Shown: in pieces, positions 61,716-64,000 of the stretch | Layout: each line of letters opens with the position of its first letter | Numbering within the stretch: position 1 is the first letter of the stretch | Source of the DNA: Taeniopygia guttata | Taxonomy: Eukaryota > Chordata > Aves > Passeriformes > Estrildidae | Assembly: GCF_048771995.1 (NCBI RefSeq) | Contig: NC_133050.1 | Coordinates: 2,120,501 to 2,184,500 of the forward strand | Direction of reading: 5' to 3' | DNA: 64,000 bases | Notes under the pieces: generated by a model | Database searches by the model: none | Seen by the model: the letters and a program-made list of their open reading frames with translations, nothing else | What the model was told of the DNA's origin: nothing | Made by a program: the position numbers and the translations under genes

Positions 61716-61997
61716 TAAGATACAGGCATAAAGAAAGTCTGTGCTACAATGGAACAGGAATACATACATTATGGTTACAGTATAGTAATCAATTTGCCAT
61801 AAAATTCATTCTGTCTGGAAGCTGACCTAATGCCAGTCAGATTTCAGTGTTGTTTAACTCAGATGAGTTAAATTTCGTCATGCTCAATTTACTGTGATTA
61901 AGCAACTAAAGAATCAGTTGTACACTTGTACTGTTTTGTGGTGTCATTTATCTGACTGAAGGATCCTGAACACGGGTATTCATATTTCTGTTTTTAG

Positions 61998-62060
61998 GTC
62001 TTTACCCCATTTAGACTACTGCCAAGGAAAGTGACCCTAATTATTTGGGCCATAATTCAG
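61998..62060 (+). CDS. NUP210: NUP210 exon 25, donor GT replaced by AT
   Basis: TTTTTAG acceptor, then VFTPFRLLPRKVTLIIWAII and Gln. The human exon ends at the same Gln (IGATMQ). The following bases are ATGAGG where a canonical GTGAGG donor would be expected, so the donor appears lost by a single G-to-A change. No further NUP210 exon is visible in the remaining 1.9 kb. Confidence 0.88.
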
Positions 62061-62189
62061 ATGAGGCATCGTCTTACATATTTTCTTTACTTTGTAATTT
62101 CTGTTGTAAAATGAATCTTCATAACTGGATTTTCAGCAGGAAATACTCAACTTGACATTTATCTGCATTCACACTGAATGGACTGACAG

Positions 62190-62345
62190 GCTTGTTGGAG
62201 AGGGGCTTTGGGCAAGGGCCTGGAGTGACAGGACACCAGGAGTGGTTTCAACCCAACGCAGGGCAGGGCCACATGGGATATTGGGCAGGAATTGTTCCCT
62301 GTGAGCGGGGGGAGGCCCTGGCACAGGATGCCCAGAGCAGCTGTG
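62190..62345 (+). repeat. CR1 LINE fragment, sense
   Basis: CR1 words 'gggcctggagtgacaggaca', 'cagggccacatgggatattgggcaggaattgttccctgtgag' and 'aggccctggcacaggatgcccagagcagctgtgg'. Truncated where the duplicated sequence begins. Confidence 0.9.
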
Positions 62346-62557
62346 GACGGGTCTGAGATCCTCTGCAATTTCCCAGTCTCTGAGCAGATCAGGAGGTGCA
62401 GCTGTTTTCACAAGGGAGTGCTCTGGCCCAGCCCCAATAGCCTGGGCATTCTCCTCATCTTTACCTGTGAGTTTCACAAGCATTGCCTCCTGAAGATGCC
62501 ACCTGTCCAATGGGGAATGTTTCCATCTGATCCAGCTGTTCCTCTTCCTTTTTCAAG

Positions 62558-62677
62558 TAATTGACCAAACGCCTGTGCAGAAAGAGGCACTTCCTGGAGG
62601 AGGCAGTGGGTCAGTGCCAGCCTCTGCTGCAGGAAGGAAGGCGATGCCAAGCACGGACACAGGCATGGGCACAGGAG
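62558..62677 (+). CDS. Phase-1 exon A of the unrecognised gene
   Basis: TTTTTCAAG acceptor and GGAG|GTGATT donor. Encodes VIDQTPVQKEALPGG, then GSVPASAAGRKAMPS and TGMGTG. Homologous to the exon at 63883-63987, with which it shares SVPASAAGR. Confidence 0.5.
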
Positions 62678-63987
62678 GTGATTGCTGTGCCGGGCTCAGC
62701 CCTCGGCGGGGCTGTGTGGCAGCAGCTCTTCCCCCAGGCCCTGCCCTTGCACGGCCCGGCAGCAGCCAAAGCTGGAGGTGCCTCGGCTTCCAGGCCTCTG
62801 GAGCTCGTTCACAGCCCCGGGGAATCGGGACTCGTGCACCAACAATGTCCCTCCCTCTGCAGCTGCTCCCGCAGCCGGCCCTGAGTGCCCAGAGGCCCCA
62901 GGCACAGGAGCAGCCCCGAGCGGGAGCCCTGCTGTGAGCCCAGGGCCAGAGCCAGCCCTGGCACACAATGGAAACCTTCTCATCTTGGTTTGCTTCTAGA
63001 TGGGGATGCCCCAAAGGCTTCTCCATTAGCCTGGCGGTATGACGCTTTGAAGCCCTCTGGGCATCCTGCAGGTATGTTCTCAGTGTCTCATAATCATTGA
63101 CCATCTGGAAGGAACCAGGTGACAGAAGCTCCTGTGCCTGTTCAGTTACAGGCGTGTCTGCAGAGAGGATCTCTCCAGCTCCTGGGATGGATGATGCACA
63201 CCAACCCAGCTCCCATCACAGGGGTGAGTAGTGTGTCCCTGCTGAACCCACAGGCTGAGCAATGGTTTTGTGGGGTCCATTCCTGGGAAATGGAACAGCT
63301 TTCTGTTAAGATCCTCCAATAGGAAACACCAACCAGATGGCAGACAAGAAATCCCAGAAACCATTTGAAGTCATGTGGAAAATGCTGAAGGAAATGGAAC
63401 AGGCAGGACAAGGTGGGTGCATTTCCCTCAGCCTTCCCCTGGGACTCAGCAGCCGGGGCCTTTCCCTGCACATCTGGACAGGCCCTGCCCGGCACAGCGG
63501 GAAGGGATCCATGGCAGCCTCACTGCCCTGCTGCTGCTCTCCTGGCCTGCAGGGCTGTTTCCCAGCCTGGGCTGGCTGCAGCTTCTCCCCAGCTTCTGCA
63601 GGAAGGCATTTGGCACCAGCTGACACGGACCCCAAACTGCACCATGGGCCATGCACACCCTGAAATCCCCTGAAGTTTCCCTGTCTCTGAGCACATCAGG
63701 AGGCACAGCTGTTTGCAAGGGAGCGCTACTCACTCGGGCATGCTCTGGCCCAGTCCCAACAGCTTGTGCCTTTTCCTGATCCATATCAATGACTTTGACA
63801 AGCATTGCCTCCTGAAGATGCGCCCTCCCCTAAGGGATACAGCCTCACCTGCTCCAGCTGTGCCTTTCCCTTTCTTCCAAAGTAGATGGAGAAGCTGTGC
63901 TGAAGGCAGTGTTTCCCAGAGGAAGCAGAGATTCTGTGCCAGCCTCTGCTGCAGGAAGGGAGGCGCTGCCAGGCACAGTCACAGGAG
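62558..63987 (+). CDS. Unrecognised multi-exon gene with all-symmetric phase-1 exons
   Basis: I do not recognise this gene. Five plus-strand segments (62558-62677, 63000-63071, 63152-63223, 63323-63412, 63883-63987) each sit between a polypyrimidine-AG and a GT donor. They measure 120, 72, 72, 90 and 105 nt, all multiples of three, and are all open when read from phase 1 to phase 1. Any one can therefore be skipped, duplicated or joined to any other without shifting frame. The encoded stretch is mostly Ser, Pro, Ala and Gly-rich and probably disordered, except the fourth exon, which is Lys/Glu/Met-rich and helix-forming. First and fifth exons are homologous and lie in tandem ~1.3 kb units. 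No start or stop is seen, so the gene extends both ways or is a partial copy. It shares strand with NUP210, but a joint transcript is not shown. Confidence 0.55.
63000..63071 (+). CDS. Phase-1 exon B of the unrecognised gene
   Basis: TTGCTTCTAG acceptor and CTGCAG|GTATGT donor around a 72-nt open segment encoding DGDAPKASPLAWRY then DALKPSGHPA. The other two frames contain stops, which favours this one. Confidence 0.5.
63152..63223 (+). CDS. Phase-1 exon C of the unrecognised gene
   Basis: TTCAGTTACAG acceptor and AGGG|GTGAGT donor, again 72 nt, encoding GVSAERISPAPGMDDAHQ then PSSHHR. Same length and phase as exon B but no clear sequence similarity to it. Confidence 0.5.
63323..63412 (+). 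CDS. Phase-1 exon D of the unrecognised gene
   Basis: CCAATAG acceptor and ACAAG|GTGGGT donor. 90 nt encoding GNTNQMADKKSQKPF then EVMWKMLKEMEQAGQ. The second half is amphipathic with Met/Leu/Trp spaced as in a short helix, the only structured-looking part of the product. Confidence 0.55.
63883..63987 (+). CDS. Phase-1 exon A' of the unrecognised gene (duplicate of exon A)
   Basis: TTCTTCCAAAG acceptor and GGAG|GTAATT donor. 105 nt encoding VDGEAVLKAVFPRGS, then SVPASAAGREALPGTVTG. Lies in the second tandem unit. The 3' half aligns well with exon A, while the 5' half is diverged. Confidence 0.5.
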
Positions 63988-64000
63988 GTAATTGCTGTGC

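Larger units (their letters stand above)
62355..64000 (+). repeat. Tandem duplication, ~1.31 kb period (second copy cut by window end)
   Basis: Sequence from about 62355 to 62690 recurs from about 63662 to 64000 at a spacing of ~1.31 kb. Matching landmarks include 'tctctgagca-atcaggagg', 'gctctggcccag-cccaa', 'acaagcattgcctcctgaagatg', 'gtgccagcctctgctgcaggaagg' and 'cacaggaggt-attgctgtgc'. The two copies have diverged by perhaps a fifth. The duplicated segment includes one exon of the unrecognised gene below. More units may follow outside the window. Confidence 0.8.

Noticed and set aside
62169-63805. Two similar minus-strand frames beginning MLVK in the two ~1.3 kb units.
   Set aside because: They fall in the duplicated intronic part on the strand opposite to the well-spliced exons, and similarity between them follows from the duplication itself.

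Overview
The window looks like avian, and most likely passerine, nuclear DNA. The evidence is CR1 LINE fragments in both orientations, a SINE with a tRNA-Ile-like head and a CR1-like tail of the zebra-finch TguSINE1 type, several endogenous retrovirus copies, and split exons that closely match vertebrate NUP210. There is no bacterial or viral genome organisation.

Layout: (1) 1-10.37 kb holds only CR1 fragments, a short CA repeat and AT-rich sequence. (2) 10.38-12.02 kb has a solo LTR with 4-bp target duplications, followed by a minus-strand two-exon gene-like unit whose product ends in an acidic tract rich in MEVD motifs. (3) 12.0-21.2 kb is AT-rich with no recognised gene. (4) 21.2-22.75 kb contains a CR1 3' end, a ~0.6 kb GC-rich pentanucleotide array and a CpG-rich stretch with the first recognisable NUP210 exon. 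(5) 22.66-62.06 kb carries 23 recognisable plus-strand exons of NUP210 (nuclear pore membrane glycoprotein 210), covering roughly the N-terminal 1,100 of about 1,890 residues. Intron 4 holds a 6.8 kb ERVL-like provirus with 675-bp LTRs and 5-bp target duplications. Intron 18 holds a 620-bp solo LTR with 6-bp target duplications. (6) 62.1-64.0 kb holds a CR1 fragment and a second, unrecognised plus-strand exon series in which all five exons are flanked by phase-1 introns, inside a ~1.3 kb tandem duplication that runs off the window.

The NUP210 exons are mostly open and well conserved, but the copy carries two in-frame amber stops, lacks one expected exon and a recognisable signal peptide, has a phase mismatch at one junction, and has lost the GT of the last donor. 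I read it as a recently decaying intron-containing copy, or a gene being lost. Sequence errors or an unusual lineage remain possible.

The points most worth attention are the strand-biased G-to-A load in the ERVL-like element (27 of 31 LTR-LTR mismatches, confined to part of one LTR), the phase-1 exon array at the right end, the decaying NUP210 copy, and a hydrophobic reading frame in the provirus leader.
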